Part shown: positions 1 to 6,912 of the stretch, one piece after another
Layout: each line of letters starts with the position of its first letter
How positions within the stretch are numbered: the first letter of the stretch is position 1
Assembly (NCBI GenBank): GCA_038321235.1
Contig: JBBQEU010000087.1
Location: forward strand, 1-13,013
DNA length: 13,013 nt
Direction of reading: 5' to 3'
Origin: Sva-07 sp038321235
GTDB taxonomy: Bacteria > Actinomycetota > Acidimicrobiia > Acidimicrobiales > Ilumatobacteraceae
Notes under the pieces: generated by a model
The model's database searches: none
What the model was told of the DNA's origin: nothing
Seen by the model: only the letters and a program-made list of their open reading frames with translations
Translations under genes and position numbers: made by a program

Positions 1-41
1 GTGGGACGCAGGGGGCGCAGATCGGGGGCGGGCGCGGGGAG

Positions 42-47
42 TACCGT
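42..47 (+). promoter_or_regulatory. -10 box for a leaderless GTG start
   Basis: TACCGT fits the TANNNT -10 consensus and lies 7 nt before the GTG at 55, so transcription should begin at or next to the start codon. No convincing -35 hexamer or Shine-Dalgarno sequence is visible. The call rests on the same arrangement recurring at 4508, 5421 and 9782. Confidence 0.55.
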
Positions 48-54
48 TGTGTCC

Positions 55-1194
55 GTGAGTGACGAGACGATCAGGTACGGAGTCATCGGGAGCGGGATGA
101 TGGGGGGCGAGCACATCCTCGACCTCAACCACGTCCCCGACGCGCAGGTGGTGGCGCTGGCCGACCCGGTTGCCACCAGCATCGAGTGGGGACTGGGATG
201 TGTTGCCGCAGGCCCCGACGGCGAGGCGGCGAAGGAGCGCACCGCTGTCTACACCGACTACCGCGAACTGCTGGGCGATCCGAACGTCGACGTGGTCGTG
301 ATCACCACGCCGAACCACACCCATGCGGCGGTGCTCTTCGACGCGCTCGCCACCGACAAACACGTGCTGATCGAGAAGCCGTTGTGCACCACGGTCGACG
401 ACTGCAAGCGCGTGGTCGACGCAGCCGCCGACCGCGACGCGATCACCTGGATGGGTCAGCAGTACCGCTACATGCCGACACCGGCGACGATGCTCGAGCA
501 GCTGGCGACCGGGGTGTGCGGAACGACGCGGATGGTGTCGATTCGCGAACACCGCAACCCGTTCCTGAAGAAGGTCGGCGATTGGAACCGCTTCAGCCGC
601 AACACCGGCGGCACGCTGGTCGAGAAGTGCTGTCACTTCTTCAACCTGATGCATCTCGTCGCCGGCGCCGATCCGGTTCGGGTGATGGCGAGCGGCGGCC
701 AGGACGTGAATCACCTCGACGAGTACTACGAGATCGACGGACGCCAGGAACGCTCCGACATCCTCGACAACGCGTTCGTGATCGTCGAGTACGCGAACGG
801 GGTACGGGGAGCGCTCGACCTGTGCATGTTCGCCGAGGGCGGTCGTTACGAGCAGGAGATCACGATCACCGGCGACGCCGCCAAGCTCGAGGCCACCGTG
901 CCAGGGAACACGGTGTGGGTCGGCGAACGCTCGAAGGCGGCCGGTCACACCCATCACATGGGGATGGGCGTGTACGAGGTGCCGGCACCGATGGACCCGC
1001 GGGTGCCCTACCCCGAGTTCCACGAGGGAGCCAGCTACATCGAGCATCTGCTGCTCGCCGACGCCATCCGCAACAGCCAGCCGGCGAGCGTGACACTCAC
1101 CGAAGGCATGTGGGCCGTCGCGACCGGAGCCGCCGCACACCTGTCGATCGACGAGCGCCGCCCGGTCGAGTTGAGCGAGTTCGGCCTCAGCTGA
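55..1194 (+). CDS. Gfo/Idh/MocA family NAD(P)-dependent oxidoreductase
   Basis: Predicted soluble sugar, inositol or related polyol dehydrogenase of 379 residues. The N-terminal Rossmann fold shows GSGMMG within the first 15 residues. EKPL carries the family catalytic lysine (K108), and the C-terminal substrate domain has GGTLVEKCCH with the conserved histidine near residue 194. I chose GTG 55 over the upstream GTG codons at 1 and 49: the family begins right before the Rossmann strand, the extra residues are a low-complexity Gly/Arg/Ser stretch, and a -10 box lies 7 nt upstream. The gene converges on the next one, with an 8-bp overlap of the coding ends. The family is certain from motifs. The substrate (inositol, amino sugar, other) is unknown; the nearby aminotransferase and deacetylase suggest a nitrogen-bearing sugar or cyclitol. 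Confidence 0.9.
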   Translation: MSDETIRYGVIGSGMMGGEHILDLNHVPDAQVVALADPVATSIEWGLGCVAAGPDGEAAKERTAVYTDYRELLGDPNVDVVVITTPNHTHAAVLFDALATDKHVLIEKPLCTTVDDCKRVVDAAADRDAITWMGQQYRYMPTPATMLEQLATGVCGTTRMVSIREHRNPFLKKVGDWNRFSRNTGGTLVEKCCHFFNLMHLVAGADPVRVMASGGQDVNHLDEYYEIDGRQERSDILDNAFVIVEYANGVRGALDLCMFAEGGRYEQEITITGDAAKLEATVPGNTVWVGERSKAAGHTHHMGMGVYEVPAPMDPRVPYPEFHEGASYIEHLLLADAIRNSQPASVTLTEGMWAVATGAAAHLSIDERRPVELSEFGLS

Positions 1195-2152
1195 GCGGCC
1201 GGCCGCTGGCCGCCACGTAGGCCCGCTCGACGATGGCGAGCGCCGTCCGCCCGACCGCCGCTGACGCGATTGGTGCGGCACCGCTGCGGCACGCAGCCGC
1301 GACGTCGGCGAGCTGGGTTGCATACATCGGCACGTCGCAGTGGACGTAGTCGGGTGGCGGCGGGAGCGGCATCGTCCAGATGCGTCCGGTGCCGCCGGTG
1401 CCGAGTACGTCGGTGTCGGCCTCCAACCCACCGAGGCGCGGTTGCCACCACCCGAACTCGACCGACGAGCGCACCCCGGTCGACCAGTCGATCACCACGA
1501 TGCCGTCGTCGTCGACGTCGTACTCGCCGTACCGGCCGATGCCGATCGAGGCGGTGACGCGCTCCGGGTCGGGGTCGCCGAGCAGGAAACGTGCGGTGTC
1601 GATCGCATGGATCCCCATGTCGATCAATGCACCGCCGCCAGCGAGTTCCGGGTCGGTGAACCAGCCCGACGGGCCCCATCCTGCGTGTACGCCCCAGCCG
1701 TGGGTGCGCACGATCGAACCGAACTCACCCTCCGCGATCCGATTCCGTAGGGTGATCACGTCAGGGTGGCAGCGCCACATGTGGCCGACGGCGAGGGTTC
1801 GTTCCGCCCGCTCGGCGGCATCGATCATGCGGTCGGCGTCGAAGGACGTGATCGCCATCGGCTTCTCGACCAACACATGCCTAGCGTGGTCGAGCGCGTG
1901 GATCGCCTGCTGCGCGTGCAGCGAGTTGGGCGTGCCGATGATCACCAGGTCGACGTCGGGTTCGGCGCACAGCGATGCCCAGTCGGTGGTGACCCGTTCG
2001 ATGCCGTGGCGTCGGGCGAACTCGGTCGCTCGGTCGAGGTCACGCCCCGCAACGCCGACCACGTCGACATCGCCGAGCGTCGAAGCCGCCTCGACGTGCA
2101 TGTTGCCGATGAATCCGTAGCCGAGCACGACGGCGCGCAGATGGTGGGTCAT
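1187..2152 (-). CDS. Gfo/Idh/MocA family oxidoreductase, last gene of aminotransferase operon
   Basis: A 321-residue NAD(P)-dependent dehydrogenase. The Rossmann motif GYGFIG is at residues 11-16, the EKPM motif has catalytic K97, and GGGALIDMGIH near 172-182 supplies the conserved Asp and His of the active site. It belongs to the same broad family as the gene at 55-1194 but is clearly diverged, so the two are distant paralogs rather than a recent duplicate. Its ATG lies 7 bp after the stop of the dehydrogenase-like gene at 2160-3218, and it is the third gene of the unit starting at 4435. In known aminosugar and aminocyclitol pathways (NtdC in kanosamine synthesis, RifL in the AHBA cluster) an enzyme of this family makes the ketone used by a DegT-type aminotransferase. 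That role here is inference. Confidence 0.9.
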   Translation of the reverse strand: MTHHLRAVVLGYGFIGNMHVEAASTLGDVDVVGVAGRDLDRATEFARRHGIERVTTDWASLCAEPDVDLVIIGTPNSLHAQQAIHALDHARHVLVEKPMAITSFDADRMIDAAERAERTLAVGHMWRCHPDVITLRNRIAEGEFGSIVRTHGWGVHAGWGPSGWFTDPELAGGGALIDMGIHAIDTARFLLGDPDPERVTASIGIGRYGEYDVDDDGIVVIDWSTGVRSSVEFGWWQPRLGGLEADTDVLGTGGTGRIWTMPLPPPPDYVHCDVPMYATQLADVAAACRSGAAPIASAAVGRTALAIVERAYVAASGRPLS

Positions 2153-2159
2153 CGCCGGT

Positions 2160-3218
2160 TCACGCTTCGGTGAGCGGCAGCGTCGACGCGAAGTCGAAGG
2201 CCTGGTTCGCGTCGTCGACGGTGATGTCGGTCAGGTCGGCGACGCCGACGTCGAGGCCTTCGGCGTGCGAGTAAGCGCGCAGGCGAACGAGGTTGTCGAC
2301 GAACTCGGCTCGGCTGATCCCGAGGTCGTCGGGATGAGCCCGCACCCCGGCCTGCGAGACGACGAGATGCGCGAACTCGGGGTCGTTGTCCTGGACGTGG
2401 GCGAGTGCGACAACGGCGAACGAGATCAGCTCTCCGTGCACGTGGTGCGCTCCGGTGGCGTGTTCGTAGGCGTAGGCCCAGAAGTGCTCGGACCCCTCCT
2501 CGAATCGGCTGTGCCCGAGCGCTGCACAGGCTGCGCCGATACGGCGGTAGCAGTCGGCAAGCCAGCGGATGCCTTCTGGTGTGCACTCGCGGATGTCGAC
2601 GATCACCGAGTCGAGTTCGGCGAGCAGGGATCCGCCGAGCGCAGCGGCCGCCTCGTTCCAGGCGACGCCCTCGCCAGCGTCGACGGCGGCGCGCCAGTCG
2701 TGCAGTCCGGTGTGGCACGACAACACGTCGCCGATGCCGGCGCGGTTGAGACGGGCGGGCGCGGATCGGATCAGGTCGATGTCGAGCACGACCTCCTCGG
2801 GAACGATCGTGCCGACGTAGCGGACCCGACCCTCAGAGCGCACGCCGATCGCGTCGGTGAACCCGGCGTCGACCGACGTGATCGTGGGAATCTGCACGAG
2901 CGGGAGCCCGCGCTTCCACGCGAGGTACTTGGCCGTGTCGAGCGCCGTCCCACCGCCGAATCCGACCACCACCTCGGCCCCGTCGTCGGCGGTGTGCTCG
3001 ACATCGAGGTCGAGCTTGGCGATTTCCATGTCGTGAGCGGGCACCACGGTGACCGGTGCGGGAACCCGATCGGCGATCGACGACCACGGCGGATCGTTGA
3101 CGGCGATCAGGTAGCGCCCGACTTCGCGCAGCGTGTCGATGGCACTGCGTTCGACGCACTCGAACGGGTCGCCGAGATCTCCTTCACCGGTGTCGCTGCC
3201 GCTGCCAGCGTCGTTCAC
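2160..3218 (-). CDS. Glycerol-1-phosphate-dehydrogenase-like (EgsA/AraM-type) metal-dependent alcohol dehydrogenase
   Basis: A 352-residue protein of the DHQ-synthase/iron-dependent alcohol dehydrogenase superfamily. The nucleotide-binding glycine loop GGGTALDTAK is at residues 88-97. The segment GIGDVLSCHTGLHDWR (162-177) is typical of sn-glycerol-1-phosphate dehydrogenases and AraM. Likely metal ligands are D164, H245 (in GSEHFW) and H261 (in HHVHGE). Family members reduce dihydroxyacetone phosphate with NAD(P)H; related folds act on cyclic sugar ketones. Translation starts at a GTG whose last two bases are shared with the TGA of the upstream aminotransferase (GTGA overlap, 3215-3218), implying translational coupling. 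Whether it acts on DHAP or on an unusual sugar or cyclitol phosphate is not decided by sequence. Its place between an aminotransferase and a sugar dehydrogenase favours the second, weakly. Confidence 0.8.
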   Translation of the reverse strand: MNDAGSGSDTGEGDLGDPFECVERSAIDTLREVGRYLIAVNDPPWSSIADRVPAPVTVVPAHDMEIAKLDLDVEHTADDGAEVVVGFGGGTALDTAKYLAWKRGLPLVQIPTITSVDAGFTDAIGVRSEGRVRYVGTIVPEEVVLDIDLIRSAPARLNRAGIGDVLSCHTGLHDWRAAVDAGEGVAWNEAAAALGGSLLAELDSVIVDIRECTPEGIRWLADCYRRIGAACAALGHSRFEEGSEHFWAYAYEHATGAHHVHGELISFAVVALAHVQDNDPEFAHLVVSQAGVRAHPDDLGISRAEFVDNLVRLRAYSHAEGLDVGVADLTDITVDDANQAFDFASTLPLTEA

Positions 3219-4435
3219 GACAACGCCCCGGCGTTGCGTTGCACCTTCTCGACCGCACGCACCACGTCGAGCGCGTCATCCTTCGTGCCCATCAGCACGG
3301 ACGTCGTGAACCACAGCGTGGTCGCTGCGAGCCGTTCGGTGACCGGCAGCGAGAGCGAAGCCCAGTCCTGCATGCCCGAGCGGTCGCGGTGGCGCGGAGC
3401 AAAGCCGTCGGGGTCGCGGAACACGTCGAGCTGATGCACCGGTGGATACGACATCGTGAGCGAGATCCCTTCGGCGGCGAGGGCGAGGCGGATCGGTTCG
3501 CGTTCGGCGCCGAACTCGTCGGGGTCGATGCGTACCACGTAGCAGTAGTTGCCCTGGCGATCGCAGCGCGGGTCGCGCGTCTGCGGATGGACGCCCGGGA
3601 TCGCCGCGAGTTCGGAGTTCAGGAGCGCCGAGTGCTCGTCGCGGCGTTGCTGTTGTTCTTCGAATCGGTCGAGTTGGGCGAGCAGAACGGCGCCCTGCCA
3701 TTCGGTCATGCGGTAGTTTCCGCCGAGCGCGTAGTGGGAGTAGAACCACTCGCCGGGTCGGCGTCCGCAGTCGCTGTACGACATCGCTCGGGCGCGCACT
3801 TCGGGGTCGGTGGTCACGAGGGCACCGCCTTCGCCGCCGGTCATCAGCTTCGATGCCTGGAACGAATAGCTGCCGGCCGCGCCGAACGTGCCGACCATCT
3901 GCCCGTTGAACCTCGAGCCATGAGCGTGGGCGCAGTCTTCGATCAGCACGAGATCGTGGCGCGTGCAGATGTCGCTGAGGCGGTCCATGTCGGCGGGGTG
4001 TCCGGCGATGTGGACGGCAATGACGGCGCGGGTGCGTGGGGTGATGGCTGCTTCCACGGCGTCGGGGTCGATGCACCCGGTGCCGAGTTCGACGTCGACC
4101 AGCACAGGGATCGCGTTGACCATCAACACCGCGGCGGCGGTGGCGACGAACGTCCACGACGGCACGATCACCTCGTCACCCTGTCCGATACCGGTGGACA
4201 GCAGCGCGAGATCGATCGCGTGTGAGCCGTTGGTGACCGCAACGGCAGGCCCGGTGCCGTGGAGCGCACCCCACCGGCGTTCGAACTCGTGGACGGTGGT
4301 TCCCTGCGACGACCACCACTGCCTCGAGTCGAGCACCTCGAGCAGATTCGAGCGTTCGGTGTCGTCGTAGTCGGGCCACGGCGGGTACCGCTCGGTACGC
4401 ACCGGCGTCCCGCCGTGAATCGCCAAGTCGCTCAT
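3215..4435 (-). CDS. DegT/DnrJ/EryC1/StrS family PLP-dependent aminotransferase
   Basis: A 406-residue sugar or cyclitol aminotransferase, first gene of the minus-strand operon. Fold-type I features are clear: VTNGSHA near residues 68-73 (phosphate/PLP contact), IEDCAHAHGS with the PLP-ring Asp at 167, and SFQASKLMTGGEGG with the Schiff-base lysine K196. The N-terminus (IHGGTPVR followed by an RQWW segment) and the SFQASK box resemble the AHBA-synthase and scyllo-inosose aminotransferase branch more than dTDP-hexose enzymes; this is my impression from motifs, not a computed tree. The chosen ATG has an AAGACT box 6 nt upstream, and the frame 5' of it is low-quality sequence overlapping the divergent gene. 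The stop overlaps the next start. It probably uses glutamate or glutamine to aminate a ketosugar or ketocyclitol. Confidence 0.9.
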   Translation of the reverse strand: MSDLAIHGGTPVRTERYPPWPDYDDTERSNLLEVLDSRQWWSSQGTTVHEFERRWGALHGTGPAVAVTNGSHAIDLALLSTGIGQGDEVIVPSWTFVATAAAVLMVNAIPVLVDVELGTGCIDPDAVEAAITPRTRAVIAVHIAGHPADMDRLSDICTRHDLVLIEDCAHAHGSRFNGQMVGTFGAAGSYSFQASKLMTGGEGGALVTTDPEVRARAMSYSDCGRRPGEWFYSHYALGGNYRMTEWQGAVLLAQLDRFEEQQQRRDEHSALLNSELAAIPGVHPQTRDPRCDRQGNYCYVVRIDPDEFGAEREPIRLALAAEGISLTMSYPPVHQLDVFRDPDGFAPRHRDRSGMQDWASLSLPVTERLAATTLWFTTSVLMGTKDDALDVVRAVEKVQRNAGALS

Positions 4436-4441
4436 TGCCCG

Positions 4442-4447
4442 AGTCTT
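4442..4447 (-). promoter_or_regulatory. Probable -10 box of the aminotransferase operon
   Basis: On the minus strand the hexamer reads AAGACT (5 of 6 consensus terms for the strict TANNNT pattern are irrelevant here: it keeps A at position 2 and T at position 6, but lacks the first T). It ends 6 nt before the ATG at 4435, giving a leaderless or nearly leaderless mRNA. It is weaker than the divergent box at 4495-4500. Confidence 0.4.
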
Positions 4448-4457
4448 GCATCGTGGT

Positions 4458-4476
4458 CCCGTGCCCAGGGCACGGG
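4458..4476. promoter_or_regulatory. Perfect 19-bp palindrome in the divergent promoter region, candidate operator
   Basis: CCCGTGCCC-A-GGGCACGGG is a 9-1-9 perfect inverted repeat in the 72-bp gap between the aminotransferase (start 4435) and the deacetylase (start 4508). It covers the position expected for the -35 element of both divergent promoters (about 4465-4470 for the minus one, about 4472-4477 for the plus one). This is the usual geometry for a dimeric repressor or activator controlling both units. The regulator is not encoded in the window. Confidence 0.6.
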
Positions 4477-4494
4477 GGACGACGACGCGTCGGG

Positions 4495-4500
4495 TACGGT
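4495..4500 (+). promoter_or_regulatory. -10 box of the deacetylase gene
   Basis: TACGGT matches TANNNT and ends 7 nt before the ATG at 4508, predicting a leaderless transcript. The candidate operator palindrome lies about 19 bp upstream. Confidence 0.6.
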
Positions 4501-4507
4501 CCGGTCG

Positions 4508-5371
4508 ATGGCGGTGAGTTTGCGCACGATCGAGCCGGGCGAGGGTCGGGTGGTCTTGTTGGTCGTGGCCCACGCCGACGACATGGCGCTGTTCCTCGGT
4601 GGGACGGTGGCGGCGTGGACCGATGCGGGCTGGCGGGTCGTGGTGGTGCGGGTCACCGACGATCGGTGGGATTCGGTCGGCTCCGACGAGGCGTCGACCG
4701 CTGTTGCGAACCGCTCCGAGTTCGAGGAGGCGGCTGAAATTCTCGGCGTCGACCAGATCGTCGAGTTGGGCTACCCGACCGACACGCTCGGCGACATCTC
4801 GACGGTCGAGTTGCGCGAGCGGATCATTCATGCGGTGCGTACCCACCGCCCGTACGCGTTGGTGTCGTTCGATCCGTATGCGATGTACGGCGAGGACAAT
4901 CTCGATCACATCGTCGTCGCCCGTGCGGTCGACGAGTCGTTCTGGACCAGCCAGTTCGACCTGCACCATCCCGAGCACTTCGACGAGGTGTCGGCGCAGA
5001 CAGGTGAGCGACTGGCCCCGCACGGCTGCTTCGAACGGTGGTACTTCGGGCGTCGCGTGATCGACGTCACCGACGCCGTCGACATCGCCGCCACGCTCGA
5101 TCGCAAGGTTGCCGCCGGTTGCTGCCATCGAACGATGATGCTCAACTTCTTCAACCAACTCCGGCTGCAAGCAGACACCGGCGGTTGGCGGCTCCCAAGT
5201 GTCGACGACGCGCTCGCCGTCGGCGACGTCGCCGAGGTGCTGCCCCTCCTGCTTCGTGCCGGCAGCGAGCGTCTCGGGGCGAAGTACGGTGTCGCCGCAG
5301 CCGAGGAGTTCCGGGTGGTCACGTTCGGCGGCATGCAGGGCCTGCTCGACGCCCTCGGCGAGCGGATCTGA
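4508..5371 (+). CDS. PIG-L/LmbE family (GlcNAc-type) deacetylase
   Basis: A 287-residue zinc-dependent N-deacetylase candidate of the family that includes MshB and GlcNAc-PI de-N-acetylase. The N-terminal AHxDD motif appears as VAHADDM, with H22 and D25 as likely metal ligands and D24 as the likely general base. The third metal histidine is probably H134 in DNLDHIVVARA. The residue after the motif is Met where AHPDDE proteins have Glu, a variant seen outside the zinc ligands. An in-frame ATG exists at 4259 but lies inside the opposite-strand aminotransferase; the ATG at 4508 starts just before the first strand and has a -10 box 7 nt upstream. Divergent placement from the aminotransferase operon suggests removal of an acetyl or other acyl group from an amino sugar or aminocyclitol in the same pathway. 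Confidence 0.85.
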   Translation: MAVSLRTIEPGEGRVVLLVVAHADDMALFLGGTVAAWTDAGWRVVVVRVTDDRWDSVGSDEASTAVANRSEFEEAAEILGVDQIVELGYPTDTLGDISTVELRERIIHAVRTHRPYALVSFDPYAMYGEDNLDHIVVARAVDESFWTSQFDLHHPEHFDEVSAQTGERLAPHGCFERWYFGRRVIDVTDAVDIAATLDRKVAAGCCHRTMMLNFFNQLRLQADTGGWRLPSVDDALAVGDVAEVLPLLLRAGSERLGAKYGVAAAEEFRVVTFGGMQGLLDALGERI

Positions 5372-5408
5372 ACCATCGTCACGAGATCGCCGAATCCGAC
5401 GCAGCCGG

Positions 5409-5414
5409 TACTGT
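5409..5414 (+). promoter_or_regulatory. -10 box of the oxygenase pseudogene
   Basis: TACTGT matches TANNNT and ends 6 nt before the GTG at 5421. The 49-bp gap after the deacetylase stop thus seems to hold its own promoter, so this gene need not be co-transcribed with the deacetylase. Confidence 0.5.
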
Positions 5415-5420
5415 CGCGAC

Positions 5421-6318
5421 GTGCGTGTCGAGCCGATCGATCTCCGTCCGTTTCGCGAGGGTGACGACAGCGACCGTCGGCGGGTGGCGGCGCAGTTCGA
5501 CCACGCCGCTCGAACCTCGGGGTTCTTGTCGATCAGCGGGCACGGCGTCGACTCGGGACTGACCACCGAGATGCTCGATGTGACGGCCACATTCTTCGAT
5601 CTCGAGCCGCAGGAGAAGATGGCCTACTTCGTCGAGGATCGAGCCGCCAACCGCGGCTACGCCCCCGAGGGGTCGGAGGCGCTCGCCTACTCGCTCGGCG
5701 AACAGGATCTGCCGACCGATCTCTTCGAAGCGTTCAACGCAGGCCTCGAACTGACCGACGCCGATCTCGCTGACCCGCACTATGCGGCCCGCCGCGACAC
5801 GCTGTTCGCACCCAACGTGTGGCCGTCGATGCCGGCGACGTTTCGGGAGACGTGGCTCGCCTACCTGGTTGCCGTCGATCGGGTGGCGAACGATGTGATG
5901 TCGGCGCCCACACCGATTACGGCAGCATCACCGTGCTGCTCGCGGATCCGGTACCCGGCCTCCAGATCTGCGATGACGCAGGGCGCTGGCACGACGTGAT
6001 CACTGAGCCGGGGTCGTTCATCGTCAACGTCGGCGACCTGCTGGCCGAATGGTCGAACGATCGGTGGCGATCGACGCTGCACCGCGTGGTGCCGCCGCCG
6101 ACCAGTGCTGCTGGCGTGGTGCGGCGTCGGTCGGTCGCCTGGTTCCAGCAGCCGAACTGGGATGCGGTGATCGAATGCCTGCCCTCCTGTGCCGACGACT
6201 CGAATCCGCCCCACTATGCGCCGGTGACCTCGGGTGAGCATCTGATGGCGAAGCTGATGGGTCCTCGACTGCTCGAGCCGTCGCTGACGCGCTCGGAGTA
6301 CCCGGCCCCGCCTCGGGG
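5421..6318 (+). pseudogene. Isopenicillin-N-synthase-like 2OG-Fe(II) oxygenase, broken by internal deletion and frameshift
   Basis: The first half (5421-5900, about 160 residues) is a good DIOX_N-type domain, with the GFLSISGHGV segment near its start. After the residues VANDVM (ending at 5900) homology resumes two bases later in another frame with GAHTDYGSITVLL (from 5903). The second half has the facial triad (H and D of HTD from 5909, distal H at 6080-6082) and the RxS 2-oxoglutarate box (RRRSVAW). Intact relatives have roughly 45 more residues between these points, so a stretch of about 130 bp appears missing and the frame is shifted. The C-terminal frame has no stop at the expected place; it runs antisense through the lipoprotein gene to 6607. 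The end given is therefore approximate. This may be a real pseudogene or a sequence or assembly error; if functional upstream, it would hydroxylate or oxidise a small molecule. Confidence 0.75.
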
Positions 6319-6912
6319 TCAGAGCAGCGGAGCGAGTTGGCGGGCGAGGTCGATCGTCGGGTCGCCCTCGCCGGTGATGACGAGGAACGACATCGTCGAG
6401 CCGGCGACCCGGATGAGCACCGCTTGGGTGAAGTCGCTGTCGATCGTGTCGAGCTCGGTTCCGAACACGTCGTCGGGCAGCCCATCGACCGGGCGTTGGT
6501 CGGCGTCGGAGTCATCGCAGTCCATCGCTTCCCAGGTGTCGAGCACGGCCCGAGCGGCGTCGGCATCTCCGTTCAACTCGACGACGGTGTGGTTGATGCC
6601 GAGCTGACGCTCCTCGTCGCCGAACTCGATGCTGCGGGCGGCGGCGATCTCGACGTCGGGGATGTCATCCTCGAACGGGCACGGCGGCGCGACCGTCCCC
6701 GGCAGCAACGCAACGTCCCCCGGATCGCTCGCCACCCACCCGTCGCCGAGTTGCTCTTCGCTCAACAGCGGTGGGAGAACAGCGTCGGCTCGGTCGTCCG
6801 GTGTTCCGCCGCATGCGCCGATTGCGAGCGTGGCAGCCACGAGCGTCGCCGCCAACGATTTCTGCCCGCTCCGTCTCGGATTGCCGGACGACCCGGGCAC
6901 CGATCGGCTCAT
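6319..6912 (-). CDS. Putative lipoprotein coupled to the nuclease gene
   Basis: A 197-residue exported protein. Residues 1-34 form a type II signal peptide: basic n-region (NPRRSGQK), hydrophobic core, and IGAC lipobox with the lipidated Cys at 34. The mature part is acidic, with two cysteines (C78, C132) that could form a disulfide, and the pattern LLSEEQLGDGW recalls actinobacterial sensor-type lipoproteins of the PknH-tail kind; that resemblance is weak. An ATG at 6921 is also in frame, but 6912 gives the ATGA overlap with the nuclease stop, a standard coupling arrangement, and a cleaner signal peptide. Function unknown. Co-translation with a surface nuclease raises the possibility of a partner or inhibitor role, which is untested inference. 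Confidence 0.75.
   Translation of the reverse strand: MSRSVPGSSGNPRRSGQKSLAATLVAATLAIGACGGTPDDRADAVLPPLLSEEQLGDGWVASDPGDVALLPGTVAPPCPFEDDIPDVEIAAARSIEFGDEERQLGINHTVVELNGDADAARAVLDTWEAMDCDDSDADQRPVDGLPDDVFGTELDTIDSDFTQAVLIRVAGSTMSFLVITGEGDPTIDLARQLAPLL
6863..6880. repeat. Third copy of a short repeated element, inside the lipoprotein leader
   Basis: These 18 bases match 8176-8193 at 17 positions and 9151-9168 at 15 positions, in the same orientation. This copy encodes part of the basic n-region of the signal peptide, so it could be chance convergence, although a near-identical 18-mer is unlikely by chance alone in 13 kb. Confidence 0.35.

Noticed and set aside
1..54. N-terminal extension of the first dehydrogenase from the GTG at 1
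   Set aside because: It adds a Gly/Arg/Ser stretch not found in the family and would place the -10 box inside the coding region; GTG 55 fits both family length and promoter.
2265..3434. 389-codon plus-strand open frame
   Set aside because: It is a shadow of the dehydrogenase-like and aminotransferase genes on the minus strand, which show full catalytic motifs.
4259..4507. 83-residue upstream extension of the deacetylase
   Set aside because: It overlaps the opposite-strand aminotransferase, reads as low-complexity antisense, and would bury the -10 box and palindrome.
4436..5590. Long minus-strand extension of the aminotransferase frame (385 codons upstream)
   Set aside because: It is antisense to the deacetylase, Arg/His-rich, and the family N-terminus begins at 4435.
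6319..6607. Oxygenase C-terminal frame continuing to 6607
   Set aside because: It is antisense to the well-supported lipoprotein and has no oxygenase similarity there; the open frame reflects GC-rich shadow coding.
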